Assembly: GCA_026770585.1 (NCBI GenBank)
Contig: MU646624.1
Location: 221,155-237,420 of the forward strand
Length of the DNA stretch: 16,266 bases
Direction of reading: 5' to 3'
DNA from: Baffinella frigidus
Lineage: Eukaryota > Cryptophyceae > Cryptomonadales > Baffinellaceae
The notes below the pieces were generated by a model. That model worked only from the letters and a program-made list of their open reading frames with translations. It had not been told where the DNA came from and searched no databases. The position numbers and the translations under genes were made by a program. Positions within the stretch are counted from its first letter, which is position 1. Each line of letters starts with the position of its first letter. Shown here piece by piece: positions 7,036-13,581 of this stretch.

Positions 7036-7156
7036 TACAGGGGTCCTTCGCTCATAAGAAAGCGCCCACCCCCTAAGACCACCATAGGACCCTAGGCATA
7101 GCCCTACTGTAGGGTCCTAGGGGGGGTCGCTTTCTTATGAGCGAGGTGCCCCTGTA
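7036..7156 (-). mobile_element. TACAGGGG hairpin element, copy 5 (complete, reversed)
   Basis: TACAGGGGTCCTTCGCTCAT to GAGCGAGGTGCCCCTGTA, with the middle reading ACCATAGGACCCTAGGCAT and CCTACTGTAGGGTCC, the reverse of copies 2 and 4. Arms carry a few mismatches. Confidence 0.85.
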
Positions 7157-7240
7157 AAGCGCACTCCAGAAACACTCTCCCTCGACGCAGCCGACCTGCG
7201 ATTTCATCCCGCCAGGTATGAAGGCTGGTGACCTCTCAGG

Positions 7241-7283
7241 ACTATGAGTCGAGGCTCACAACTTATGAGTCGAGGCTCATAAC
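7241..7283. repeat. 20-bp tandem duplication
   Basis: ACTATGAGTCGAGGCTCACA is followed by ACTTATGAGTCGAGGCTCAT. Each unit is itself a partial palindrome (TATGAG...CTCATA). It sits in a 155-bp stretch (7157-7311) with no other feature. Confidence 0.7.
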
Positions 7284-7311
7284 CTAGCTACTTAGGCAGC
7301 CACTTGGTAAG

Positions 7312-7400
7312 CAAAAATGCTTTCTCTGCAGATCCCTTCTACGGAACGGCGTGTCGTTGGCATATGTTGGGAGAAATTAAAACCTAAAGGACCTAAAAGG
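7312..7400 (+). repeat. R-family dispersed repeat, copy 6
   Basis: CAAAAATGCTTTCTCTGCAG, ATCCCTTCTACGGAACGGCG, TCGTTGGCATATGTTGGG, AGAAATTAAAACCTAAAGG. It is nearly the exact inverse of copy 5 at 6817-6902. Confidence 0.9.
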
Positions 7401-7416
7401 TTGCAAGGTATTGAAT

Positions 7417-7530
7417 TTAAACATCTGCAGTGGGACATGACGAGCTGATCCAGGTGTGGTAATTTTCGTGCCTACGGGGAACTTGTGGATACCCGTACTC
7501 GATTCCAGTTTTGTGGATGCCCGTACTTGA
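7417..7530 (-). pseudogene. Fragment related to the 5692 copy, V3
   Basis: Minus-strand open frame with IEYGYPQVPRRHENYHTWIS ending at a stop near 7417. Its DNA at 7421-7487 matches 5760-5826 (GTAATTTTCGTG and CTACGGGGAACT preserved). A 25-bp tandem duplication of TACCCGTACTCGATTCCA type occurs at about 7490-7533. There is no start codon. The relation to a VHL beta-like domain is indirect, through the V1 and V2 copies. Confidence 0.3.
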
Positions 7531-7659
7531 TTCCAAAGCGAAGGGGATTCCTCTAGAGGCGGTTTCCCCTAAGATAGGCTGGCGTCTAATGGCTAACCGA
7601 GATTGGGTCCCGGGGGTGTCTGGATTGAAGGGAGGGGGCGCGGGGGGGGGTTCTGTCTT

Positions 7660-8338
7660 TGTGTGTTGGAGGTCTGTCTCTGTGTGTTGGAATGAGTCAA
7701 GAACTTTCTTTCTCTCGTTCTGCTGGTATGGATTAAGGTCTCTCTCTCTCTCTATGTCTTGGACTTCATCAAGTTTTTTTTCTCTCTCTCTGTTTGTATT
7801 GATAAAGATCTCTCTCTTTCTCTGTTGGAATTGATAGAGGTCTGTCTCTTTGTGTGTTGGAATTGGTAAAGGCCTCTCTCTCTCTGTTGGTATTGATTAA
7901 GGTCTCTCTCTCTTTCTGTCTCTCTCTGTATGACTTGGTATTACTACAGGTCTCTCACTCTCGCTATGTTTGTATTGATAAAGGTATATCTCTCTTTGTT
8001 CGAATTGATCAAGGTCTCTGCCTCTCTCTCTGTTGGTAAGCATAAAAGTCTTTCTCTCTCTCTCTCTTTCTCCCTGCTGGTATTGATAAAGGCCTCTCTC
8101 TCTGAGATAGTATTCATCGAGGTATCTCTCTATCCCTTTGTTGGAATTGATCAAGGTCTCTTCCTCTCTGTTGGTAATGATAGAGGTCTTTCTCTGTTTT
8201 TGGTGTTATCAATCAAGGTTTCTCTCTCTCTGGTGTTGACAAAGTCGTATCTTTCTCTCTCTATCTATCTGGGTATTGACAAAGGTCCCTCTATCTCTGC
8301 TGGTATTGACAAAAGTCTCTCCCCCCCTTGGTAATAAT

Positions 8339-8390
<52 letters not shown>

Positions 8391-8470
8391 CTCTCTCTTT
8401 CTGTCGGTATCAATAAAGACATCTCTCTCTCTCTCTGCTGGTGTTGATAAAGCCCCCCCCCCCTCTCTCT
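7660..8470 (+). repeat. GGTATTGATAAAGG-(CT)n array 5 (longest)
   Basis: About 810 bp of irregular units. Typical cores are GTATTGATAAAGATC, GGTATTGATTAAGGTC, GAATTGATCAAGGTC and GGTATCAATAAAGAC, separated by CT tails. A nearly pure (CT)n run lies at 8344-8400. Variation between units is high, which argues for age. The array leads straight into the composite block at 8475, as array 4 does at 2231. Confidence 0.9.
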
Positions 8471-8531
8471 CCCCCAACAAGGACAAGGACGGGCGCGCGC
8501 TGTCCACTTCTGCCTCCCGGGCCCAGCACTA

Positions 8532-8838
8532 GTCTCTCCCGAGGCGGGCCTATCCATCCCGAGGCGGACTTATCCATCCCGAGGCGGGCCTATCCATCCC
8601 GAGGCGGACTTATCCGTCCCGAGGCGCATCCCTGGTCTTTCGTCCCGAGGCGGGCCTGTACTGCCTGTCTATCCCGAGGCGGGCCCGTCTCTCCCGAGGC
8701 GGGCCTATCTCTCCCGAAGCGGGCCTATCCATCCCGAGGCGGGCCTATCCATCCCCAGGCGGGCTTATCCATTCCCAGGCGGGCCCGTTCATCCCGAGGC
8801 GGGCCCGCGTCCCGAGGCGGGCCTGTCTGTCCCGAGGT
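8532..8838 (+). repeat. 20-bp minisatellite (CCCGAGGCGGGCC core)
   Basis: About 14 units of the form TATCCATCCCGAGGCGGGCC, mostly 20 bp, with CGGGCC/CGGACT alternation in the first units and one longer irregular spacer at about 8620-8660. As 20 is not a multiple of three, translation cycles through frames, and the apparent proline/arginine-rich protein here is unlikely to be real. Confidence 0.9.
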
Positions 8839-8954
8839 GGTGAGACCCCACTTGGGTCGAGAGGCATGGCCGAGGCTCGCTACCTGTCTGGCCGAGGCTC
8901 ACAGGGGGACCTAGAAGCCTAACTCTCGCGAGCGCACGGCCGCATTCATCCCGA

Positions 8955-9047
8955 GGGGCTACATCGCTACCTCGCTCTAAGAAACCGCCCCCCCCTAGGA
9001 CCCTACAGTAGGCCTATGTCTAGGGCCCTATGGTGATCCTAGGGGGG
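8955..9047 (+). mobile_element. TACAGGGG hairpin element, copy 6 (right arm missing)
   Basis: A worn left end (GGGGCTACATCGCTACCTCG), then GAAACCGCC, CCTAGGACCCTACAGTAGGC and GGCCCTATGGTGATCCTAGG. After the G run the sequence leaves the family, with no TTTCTTATGAG arm. Confidence 0.7.
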
Positions 9048-9104
9048 CATATGGAGGCGCCGGCGGGCCTAGCACTCGGCCGTGTGCTCACTTTGGGGTT
9101 AGGA

Positions 9105-9255
9105 GAGAGAGACCTTGATCACTTTGGGGTTAGGAGAGAGAGAGACCTTTATCACTACCACCAGAGAGAGAGACCTTTATCAATACCACCCGAGCGTGAG
9201 AGAGAGACCTTTCTCACTACCACAAGAGAGAGAGACCTTCGTCAGTACCAACAGA
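9105..9255 (-). repeat. GATAAAGG-(CT)n array 6 (reversed)
   Basis: GAGAGAGACCTTGATCACT, GAGACCTTTATCACTACCAC, GACCTTTATCAATACCACC and GACCTTCGTCAGTACCAAC: four to five units of the array family in reverse orientation within the long composite block. Confidence 0.85.
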
Positions 9256-9357
9256 GAGGAGTGGCATTGGCGGCTAGTAGGGAGTCGGGGGTTCGTGCCT
9301 CAGGTTCCGTTGGTACACAGCGTGTAGATTGCGCGCGCGCCCCCTCTAGGTCCTCCT

Positions 9358-9455
9358 GCCCCCCCCCCCCCTAGGACCCTACAGTAGCCCTATGCCTAGG
9401 ACCGGATGGTGGTCCTAGGGGGTGGGCGTTTTCTTATGAGCGAGGTACCCCTGTA
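9358..9455 (+). mobile_element. TACAGGGG hairpin element, copy 7 (left arm missing)
   Basis: Begins in a poly-C run, then CCTAGGACCCTACAGTAGCC, ATGGTGGTCCTAGG, TTTTCTTATGAGCGAGG and TACCCCTGTA. The left TACAGGGG arm is absent and is replaced by the end of the composite block. Confidence 0.75.
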
Positions 9456-9507
9456 GGATGCAGGGGTTACATGTACTCGAAAATAAGGTCCGCCACGCTG
9501 TAGGCGT

Positions 9508-9583
9508 ACAGTAGGCCTATGCCTTTGGGCCTAGGATCCCCCTACGAGCGGTGTGGGACCTCATGTTCCAGTCACCCCTGTAG
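9508..9583 (+). mobile_element. Possible strongly decayed hairpin element
   Basis: TACAGTAGGCCTATGCC matches the hairpin middle, and a CACCCCTGTAG end follows about 60 bp later, but the arm between them is scarcely recognisable. This is listed at low confidence because GTAGGCCTATGCC is otherwise specific to the family here. Confidence 0.35.
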
Positions 9584-9591
9584 CCGGAGTG

Positions 9592-9793
9592 ACGTTACCG
9601 TGGAGGATACCCGGAGTGACTTTACAGGGGTACCTCGCTCATAAGAAACCGCCCCCCCCCCCTAGGACCGCCTTAGGACCCTAGGCATGGTCCTACTGTA
9701 GGGTCCTAGGGGGAGGCGGTTTCTTATGAGCGAGGTACCCCTGTGCGCGGCGCCAGCGCTGAGGAGTCACTCCGGCTATCCTACACGGCACCT
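9592..9793. repeat. Inverted repeat surrounding hairpin copy 8
   Basis: GGAGGATACCCGGAGTGACT at about 9601-9620 is the near-inverse of AGTCACTCCGGCTATCCTAC at about 9765-9784, and hairpin copy 8 lies between them. A third copy, AAAGTCACTCCGGCTATCCT, occurs at 10014-10033. This is either a larger foldback whose centre is the hairpin or two independent insertions of one short repeat. Confidence 0.6.
9623..9744 (-). mobile_element. TACAGGGG hairpin element, copy 8 (reversed)
   Basis: TACAGGGGTACCTCGCTCAT to ATGAGCGAGGTACCCCTGT, with the reversed middle CCTAGGCATGGTCCTACTG. The right end is followed by GC rather than A, the only complete copy that lacks the right-hand TA. Confidence 0.85.
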
Positions 9794-9794
9794 T

Positions 9795-9914
9795 TACAGG
9801 GGTACCTCGCTCATAAGAAACCGCCTCCCCCCAGGACCCTACAGTAGGGCTATGCCTAGGGCCCTACGGCGGTCCTAGGGGGGCGGGGTTTCTTATGAGC
9901 GAGGTACCCGTGTA
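9795..9914 (+). mobile_element. TACAGGGG hairpin element, copy 9 (complete)
   Basis: TACAGGGGTACCTCGCTCAT to GAGCGAGGTACCCGTGTA with the plus-orientation middle. It starts only 50 bp after copy 8 and its right end abuts R copy 7 with no spacer. Confidence 0.85.
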
Positions 9915-9978
9915 GGTCCTTGAGGTTCTTCGAGCTCCCAACATAGGCGGACACCGGAACTGGTTCTGTAGAAAGGCC
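9913..9978 (-). repeat. R-family dispersed repeat, copy 7 (subfamily 2)
   Basis: TAGGTCCTTGAGGTTCTTCG, AGCTCCCAACATAGGCGGAC and CTGGTTCTGTAGAAAGGCC: the reverse complement of the 6572-6640 copy with modest divergence. The terminal TA is shared with the hairpin element on its left, so one may have inserted at the end of the other. Confidence 0.8.
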
Positions 9979-10072
9979 ACGCTTCCTTTCGGATCACACT
10001 GTTTCCCCAGATTGTAAAGTCACTCCGGCTATCCTGAACGGGACTGTGTCCCCAGTCGGATCGTGCTAGCTT

Positions 10073-10121
10073 ACGCATAGGCCCCTAGGGGGTGCGGGTT
10101 CTTGTATGCGGTACCCCTGTA
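10073..10121. mobile_element. TACAGGGG hairpin element, copy 10 (right half only)
   Basis: GCATAGGCCCCTAGGG, then GTGCGGGTTCTTGTATGCGG and TACCCCTGTA. Only the right half remains, with clear substitutions in the TTCTTATGAGCGAGG segment. Orientation of the lost middle cannot be told. Confidence 0.6.
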
Positions 10122-10162
10122 GCTAGCTTTCGCAGAGGAAGGAAGAGGAGAGACCTACACTG

Positions 10163-10284
10163 TACAGGGGTACCTCGATCACAAGAGACGCCCGCCCCCC
10201 CTAGGATCACCATAGGGCCCTAGGCGTAGGCCTACTGTAGGGTCCTAGGGGGGGTTGGTTTCTTATGAGCGAGGTACCCCTGTA
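10163..10284 (-). mobile_element. TACAGGGG hairpin element, copy 11 (complete, reversed)
   Basis: TACAGGGGTACCTCGATCAC to ATGAGCGAGGTACCCCTGTA. Middle in reverse: ATCACCATAGGGCCC, CGTAGGCCTACTGTAGGGTC. Confidence 0.85.
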
Positions 10285-10342
10285 CATGTACTGGGGCAAA
10301 CCGCTTGCACTCTCCAACTCTCCACATCCTATCTACATTAAT

Positions 10343-10490
10343 AGGGTAACGGACTAAAAATGGGGTAGTTAGACCTACGGTATTACCTACGGTAGACCGC
10401 AGGGTTTTTCGTAGGAGCCTCCCTAGGCCCCTACGGCCTACTGTAGTCAATACCGTAGGCCTAAGTACCCCATTTTTAGTCCGTTAGCCT
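10343..10490. mobile_element. 148-bp foldback (AGGGTAACGGAC ends)
   Basis: The left arm AGGGTAACGGACTAAAAATG at 10343 is matched by the inverse arm CATTTTTAGTCCGTTAGCCT ending at 10490, with one mismatch near the tip. Inner arms ACCTACGGTATT and AATACCGTAGG extend the pairing. ATCTACAT lies on both sides (10331-10338 and 10491-10498), a candidate 8-bp target duplication, though TAAT intervenes on the left. Its sequence is unrelated to the TACAGGGG family except for short CTACGG/CCGTAG motifs. Confidence 0.75.
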
Positions 10491-10509
10491 ATCTACATGG
10501 GCTGCATGT

Positions 10510-10550
10510 CAGAGAGAGAGAGAGAAGAACCTTTTAATGAACGAATACGA
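10510..10550 (-). repeat. GATAAAGG-(CT)n unit, reversed and degenerate
   Basis: CAGAGAGAGAGAGAGAAG followed by AACCTTTTAATGAACGAATAC: a single worn reverse unit of the array family. Confidence 0.45.
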
Positions 10551-10595
10551 AACAGGACAGCGTCTGGCTTCACCAGAGGGCAGGAAAGGTGCTCC

Positions 10596-10705
10596 TACAG
10601 GGGTACCTCGCTTATAAGAAAACGCCCCCCCCTAGGGACCATACGGTAGGGCCCTATGGTGGTCCTAGAGGATGGGCGTTTTCTTATGAGCGAGGTACCC
10701 CTGTA
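10596..10705 (+). mobile_element. TACAGGGG hairpin element, copy 12 (slightly shortened)
   Basis: TACAGGGGTACCTCGCTTAT to ATGAGCGAGGTACCCCTGTA, 110 bp rather than about 122 because the middle is shortened (GGACCATACGGTAGGGCCC). It is the copy nearest to gene 2, about 300 bp past its stop codon, and lies just outside the 3' flank shared by the two genes. Confidence 0.85.
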
Positions 10706-10762
10706 TTGACCGCCAGGGTTGGTGCATACGCGGAGGGAGGGGGGCGAAGGCGTAGAGAAGCC

Positions 10763-11006
10763 GCCGCAGAACGAGGGAGAAAGGTGGACAGTTGGGTGAG
10801 CGCGAAGGCGGGAGAAGGAGATGTTGGCTGGAGAGAGGTCGGAGTTGGCGTTGATGGGGCGCGTCGGAACGTCTTGGGCTGGCTGGTGAGCGCGACCGTC
10901 GAGAAGGAAACGAGGGCGAAACGGCGTTGTCGCCGTGCAGCGCCTCACACGGCTCTGGAGCTGCACTCCGTCTCGACTGCGTGCACGCACCCCCGCCCGG
11001 CAGCGC
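10763..11006 (-). other. 3' flank of gene 2 shared with gene 1
   Basis: Counterpart of 3716-4037. 10802-10887 is the near-identical core. From 10888 to 10994 similarity drops, then 10995-11066 is identical to 4026-4097 over 72 bases across the stop codon. The minus-strand frame with QPAQDVPTRPINAN is open here too. Confidence 0.7.
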
Positions 11007-12194
11007 CTACTCTGGGAGGTACAGGTGCACCACCATGCGGAGCTTGATGCTCCCGTCCGCGCGCACCGCCCCCGCCTTCTCTGCTTCCGTCAGATTGAAG
11101 CAAGCTCCCCACCCTTCCCCCACCGGAGAAGTTTTGATGGGAGGCTTCTGGAAATCATGCTGTCTCTCACTGCTCACGACGTGGAGAACCTTGTCGTTCT
11201 TGTCCAGGATCGAGCACTTGAAGTGCATCTCGCAGGTGGGGCCCTCCTCGAGTTGGAAGCCCATCCAGTGCGTGCAGTCCCCGACATCTGCCTCGTTGTT
11301 GGCATCTGGCGCGTTGTTGCAGCAGTAGCCACGCACCCCGTCCGTGAAGGTGTACGGAAGAGACTTCTTGGCGCTCCACGCGCTGTCCGTGCTCCACGTG
11401 AACACGCGCGTCAGCGCTTGAGCGTTTCTCTGCAGCCCGGCAATCACGCTGTTCTGCCGTGCGATGTCTCCGTTCTGCCGTGCGATCGTCGCACCTTGCC
11501 CAGCCACCTTCGTGTGCAGCTCCGCCATCGTCCTCCCCTGCTCCGCCACCTTCTCCTCCATCTCCACCGCCCTCCCCCACGCCCTCCGCAAATGCACAGC
11601 CCCCGACGCCGCCATATGCTCCTCCAATTCCGCCCGCGCCACCCGCTCCTCGCACCCAGGGCACGGACACTCCACCTCCTCACGCCTGCACACGGCGAGG
11701 TGCGCTGCGAACTCGTGCACCTTCCCCCTCCATGTGCAGCGTCCCCCCCCCGCATCGCCACGCCCCTCCACACGCGCCAGCTCGCCCCCCGCCCCTTCCG
11801 TGTCCAGGTCCTTGCGTCTGAGCTCCTCGCGCAGGTCGTCGGTGCCCGCCGACTGCGGCGGCTCCAGCCTGGCGCGCTTGGCCCGCGGAGCCGGCCCGCC
11901 CTCACCGCCCCCCTCTTCCGCCTCCTTCCCGTGCTTGCAGCGCATGCGAAGGTCCCCGATGAAGTCCTCGAGCGGCCGACACCTCTGCAATCTGCTCGCG
12001 TCCGTCGGGTGTCTACAGGTCGGGCACCTCTTCCGCAGGGCCAGCTCCGTGACGAAGCACTCGCGACACAGCGCGTGCCCCTCCGGACAGCCCGCGGTTG
12101 GCACCTGCAGCACCATGTGGCACACGGTGCAAGAGGCCTTGTTCCTGCTGTCCTGGTCCTCCAGCCAGTCCGGGTCGACCTTCATTGCTGCCAT
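11007..12194 (-). CDS. RING-SAP-TRAF-type protein, zinc-finger-poor paralogue (gene 2)
   Basis: A 395-aa intronless minus-strand frame. The RING is intact: C22/C25, C36/H40, C43/C46, C57/C60. Then come a basic segment (PRAKRARLEP, 103-112), a SAP-like segment (120-141) whose end ELAARL is reduced to ELARVE, one residual TRAF-type finger (C176/C181/H193, no final Cys), a coiled coil with IARQN repeats (about 205-260) and the TRAF-C/MATH-like domain ending IKLRMVVHLYLP. Relative to gene 1, HEFAAHL is joined almost directly to VCRREEVEC, removing about 86 residues and three fingers in frame. The open frame runs 60 codons further upstream, but I chose the Met at 12194 because it aligns with gene 1 and because the extension would read through TATA-like DNA. 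Frame is kept despite several indels, suggesting selection on the protein. A ubiquitin-ligase role is inferred from the RING. Confidence 0.88.
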   Translation of the reverse strand: MAAMKVDPDWLEDQDSRNKASCTVCHMVLQVPTAGCPEGHALCRECFVTELALRKRCPTCRHPTDASRLQRCRPLEDFIGDLRMRCKHGKEAEEGGGEGGPAPRAKRARLEPPQSAGTDDLREELRRKDLDTEGAGGELARVEGRGDAGGGRCTWRGKVHEFAAHLAVCRREEVECPCPGCEERVARAELEEHMAASGAVHLRRAWGRAVEMEEKVAEQGRTMAELHTKVAGQGATIARQNGDIARQNSVIAGLQRNAQALTRVFTWSTDSAWSAKKSLPYTFTDGVRGYCCNNAPDANNEADVGDCTHWMGFQLEEGPTCEMHFKCSILDKNDKVLHVVSSERQHDFQKPPIKTSPVGEGWGACFNLTEAEKAGAVRADGSIKLRMVVHLYLPE

Positions 12195-12274
12195 CTTCCA
12201 GGCTTGGGAGCCTGCACTGGTGAACGCAGCACTGTGATCGCAGTGGAGACGCGGGAGAACAGAGCGACAGGGCA

Positions 12275-12308
12275 CCGTATATATATCCCGGGTGAACCCG
12301 TATATATA
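12275..12308 (-). promoter_or_regulatory. TATA-like direct repeat upstream of gene 2
   Basis: CCGTATATATA occurs twice (12275-12285 and 12298-12308), 81-114 bp upstream of the gene 2 start. The tracts are nearly self-complementary, so they could serve either direction. No equivalent is seen in front of gene 1. Confidence 0.35.
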
Positions 12309-12335
12309 CGTGCATATGAAAGTCAATTTTACCTC

Positions 12336-12353
12336 AAAAGTCCCGGGACTTTT
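12336..12353. promoter_or_regulatory. 18-bp perfect palindrome AAAAGTCCCGGGACTTTT
   Basis: Perfectly self-complementary, located between gene 2 and the possible divergent ORF at 12472. It could be a dimer-binding site or a small hairpin; there is no second copy in the window to support either. A direct repeat TTTTTTCGGATCT follows at about 12400-12430. Confidence 0.35.
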
Positions 12354-12471
12354 AAAGCCCAAAGGGGTTCCCATGAATTATAAAAAATCAACGATGATTT
12401 TTTTCGGATCTCGACTTTTTTCGGATCTTGTTCGTGGTCACAGCGCGCCCCTCTTCCCTCGCACTCCTGCG

Positions 12472-12912
12472 ATGGCAGAGACCGTCCACCGCAGCTGGGA
12501 AGATGCCCGGCGCGGTGAGCGGCACAAACCGGAAGGAGACGAGAGCGCTGCGCGGGGCAGGGCGCCGTGCATATCCGACCTGGACCAGGAAATGAAAAAG
12601 GCGCGTTGGGGCGAGCACCCTCGTGGAGATATCGGCGGCCCCTCGCGCCGGAAAGGGCCCGGGGTCGTCGGCCTCCGCTGCAGGGACGCGCCCTCTGCCG
12701 GGGCCGGGGGGGGTCCGTCGAGGGGTTCCTTGCCACGCGTGGTGAACCATGAGGATGGTTGGAGCAGAGGAGCGGAGCGGCGAGGGTTATGTGGGCGGGG
12801 ATGGGGAATGGTGTTGGTCGTGGCGCTGGGGCTGCCGCTGACGGAGCAGAGCGTCGGCACAGGTGCGTTCTCCCGCGGCGAGCGGGGAAGAGGGATTCCA
12901 CACGAGGGCTGA
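12472..12912 (+). CDS. Doubtful ORF divergent from gene 2
   Basis: A 146-aa plus-strand frame starting MAETVHRSWEDARRG, very rich in Gly, Arg and Pro. Only the first 50 or so residues (to MKKARWGEHPRGD) look protein-like, with mixed charged residues; the rest is GC-driven low complexity. No domain is recognised. The frame is also open 60 codons upstream, through AT-rich DNA, but the Met at 12472 lies where GC content rises. It could be a first exon of a gene spliced further on, or chance in GC-rich DNA, since overlapping minus-strand frames are open as well. Confidence 0.25.
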   Translation: MAETVHRSWEDARRGERHKPEGDESAARGRAPCISDLDQEMKKARWGEHPRGDIGGPSRRKGPGVVGLRCRDAPSAGAGGGPSRGSLPRVVNHEDGWSRGAERRGLCGRGWGMVLVVALGLPLTEQSVGTGAFSRGERGRGIPHEG

Positions 12913-13097
12913 TGCAGCTGCGCCCCAAAAGGGAAGGATATCTGAAGTGAAGGATCTCCGAGTTTGAAGGGTTCCTTAGGGGGGGGGTCCGCCAACCTTA
13001 ACCGAGAGCGAAAAATTTGGCTTGAGAGAGCACGTGGGATATAGTTGGCACGGGAGCGCTTGCCCAGCAAGGCTTGCCGCCCGAGAGGGACAGAGTA

Positions 13098-13259
13098 ATG
13101 CGAAAAGCCAACGCCAGCGGACCCCTTAGCCTACGGTAGGAACCCCCCCTCCTCCTACGACGTTTGAAACAAAAAGGTCTTTAAAAGTCGTAGGAGGGGG
13201 GCTCCTACCGTAGGGAATCCGTAGGCTCTAAGTACCTCGCTGGCGTTGGCTTTTTGCAT
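13098..13259. mobile_element. 162-bp foldback (ATGCRAAAAGCCAACG ends)
   Basis: The left tip ATGCGAAAAGCCAACGCCAG at 13098 pairs with CTGGCGTTGGCTTTTTGCAT ending at 13259. Inner arms CCTACGGTAGGA and TCCTACCGTAGG, then CCTCCTACGAC and GTCGTAGGAGG, extend the stem to a loop of about 27 bp (TTTGAAACAAAAAGG). No coding capacity. It shares CTACGGTAGG and TAAGTACC motifs with the foldback at 10343, so the two may be distant relatives. 12913-13097 before it has no recognisable feature. Confidence 0.75.
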
Positions 13260-13382
13260 GAAGAGGGTGCCACATCCCCCCACCTGCTCTCCAGCTGATG
13301 AGACTTCGTTGAACGGATGCCGTCGAACGATAGACTTGCGTCCAGAGCCACGCAGGGCGCTACGTGGGGGTATTCCATGCTC

Positions 13383-13476
13383 GTTCTTGGAGCCGTTTCC
13401 TTGTTCTTGAGGCCGTTTTCTTCCAAAATTGACTTTTGAATACCATTTCCCCTCGAAAAATTGACTTTTGATTACC
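13383..13476. repeat. Two adjacent short tandem duplications
   Basis: GTTCTTGGAGCCGTTTCCTT is followed by GTTCTTGAGGCCGTTTTCTT. Then AAAATTGACTTTTGAATACC and, after ATTTCCCCTCG, AAAAATTGACTTTTGATTACC. An AAAGTCAATTTT string at 12320 is the inverse of the second motif. The rest of 13260-13581 has no supported gene. Confidence 0.6.
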
Positions 13477-13581
13477 CCCCCCTCCAGCCCTGCGTGGAGG
13501 GCTCGCAAGGGGAGGTCTCCCTCCTTCGCCCCAAGTCACCCCCTCCATCACGACTCCCGCAAATCTCTCCGCATCTGCGCA

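Larger units (their letters stand above)
8475..9358 (+). repeat. Composite block, long copy
   Basis: Same landmarks in the same order as 2231-2572: GGACAAGGACGGGCGCGCGC, GGCCGAGGCTCGCTACCTGT at 8869, GTACACAGCGTGTAGA at 9313, then CTCTAGGTCCTCCTG. It is longer because of the minisatellite at 8532-8838, a truncated hairpin element at 8955 and a reversed GATAAAGG array at 9105. Confidence 0.75.

Noticed and set aside
7930-8334. Leu/Ser-rich frames, and their Arg/Glu antisense frames, in the CT arrays
   Set aside because: By-products of CT/GA repeats; unit lengths vary and break the frame between copies.
8532-8838. CRISPR-like array
   Set aside because: Units are head-to-tail 20-mers without unique spacers; it is a minisatellite.
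8441-8914. 157-codon Pro/Arg-rich frame over the 20-bp minisatellite
   Set aside because: The unit is 20 bp, so frames rotate and stay open because the unit lacks stops; no start context or conservation.
12194-12374. Sixty-codon N-terminal extension of gene 2
   Set aside because: It reads through the TATA-like tracts and an AT-rich palindrome, has no counterpart in gene 1, and the internal Met aligns with the gene 1 start.
10935-12383. 482-codon plus-strand open frame opposite gene 2
   Set aside because: Same codon-register effect as for gene 1; the real coding strand is shown by the RING, SAP and TRAF motifs on the minus strand.
12320-13470. Larger element bounded by AAAGTCAATTTT and AAAATTGACTTTTG
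   Set aside because: Only about 12 bp of inverse match over more than 1 kb, with a tandem duplication of the right motif; too weak to call ends.
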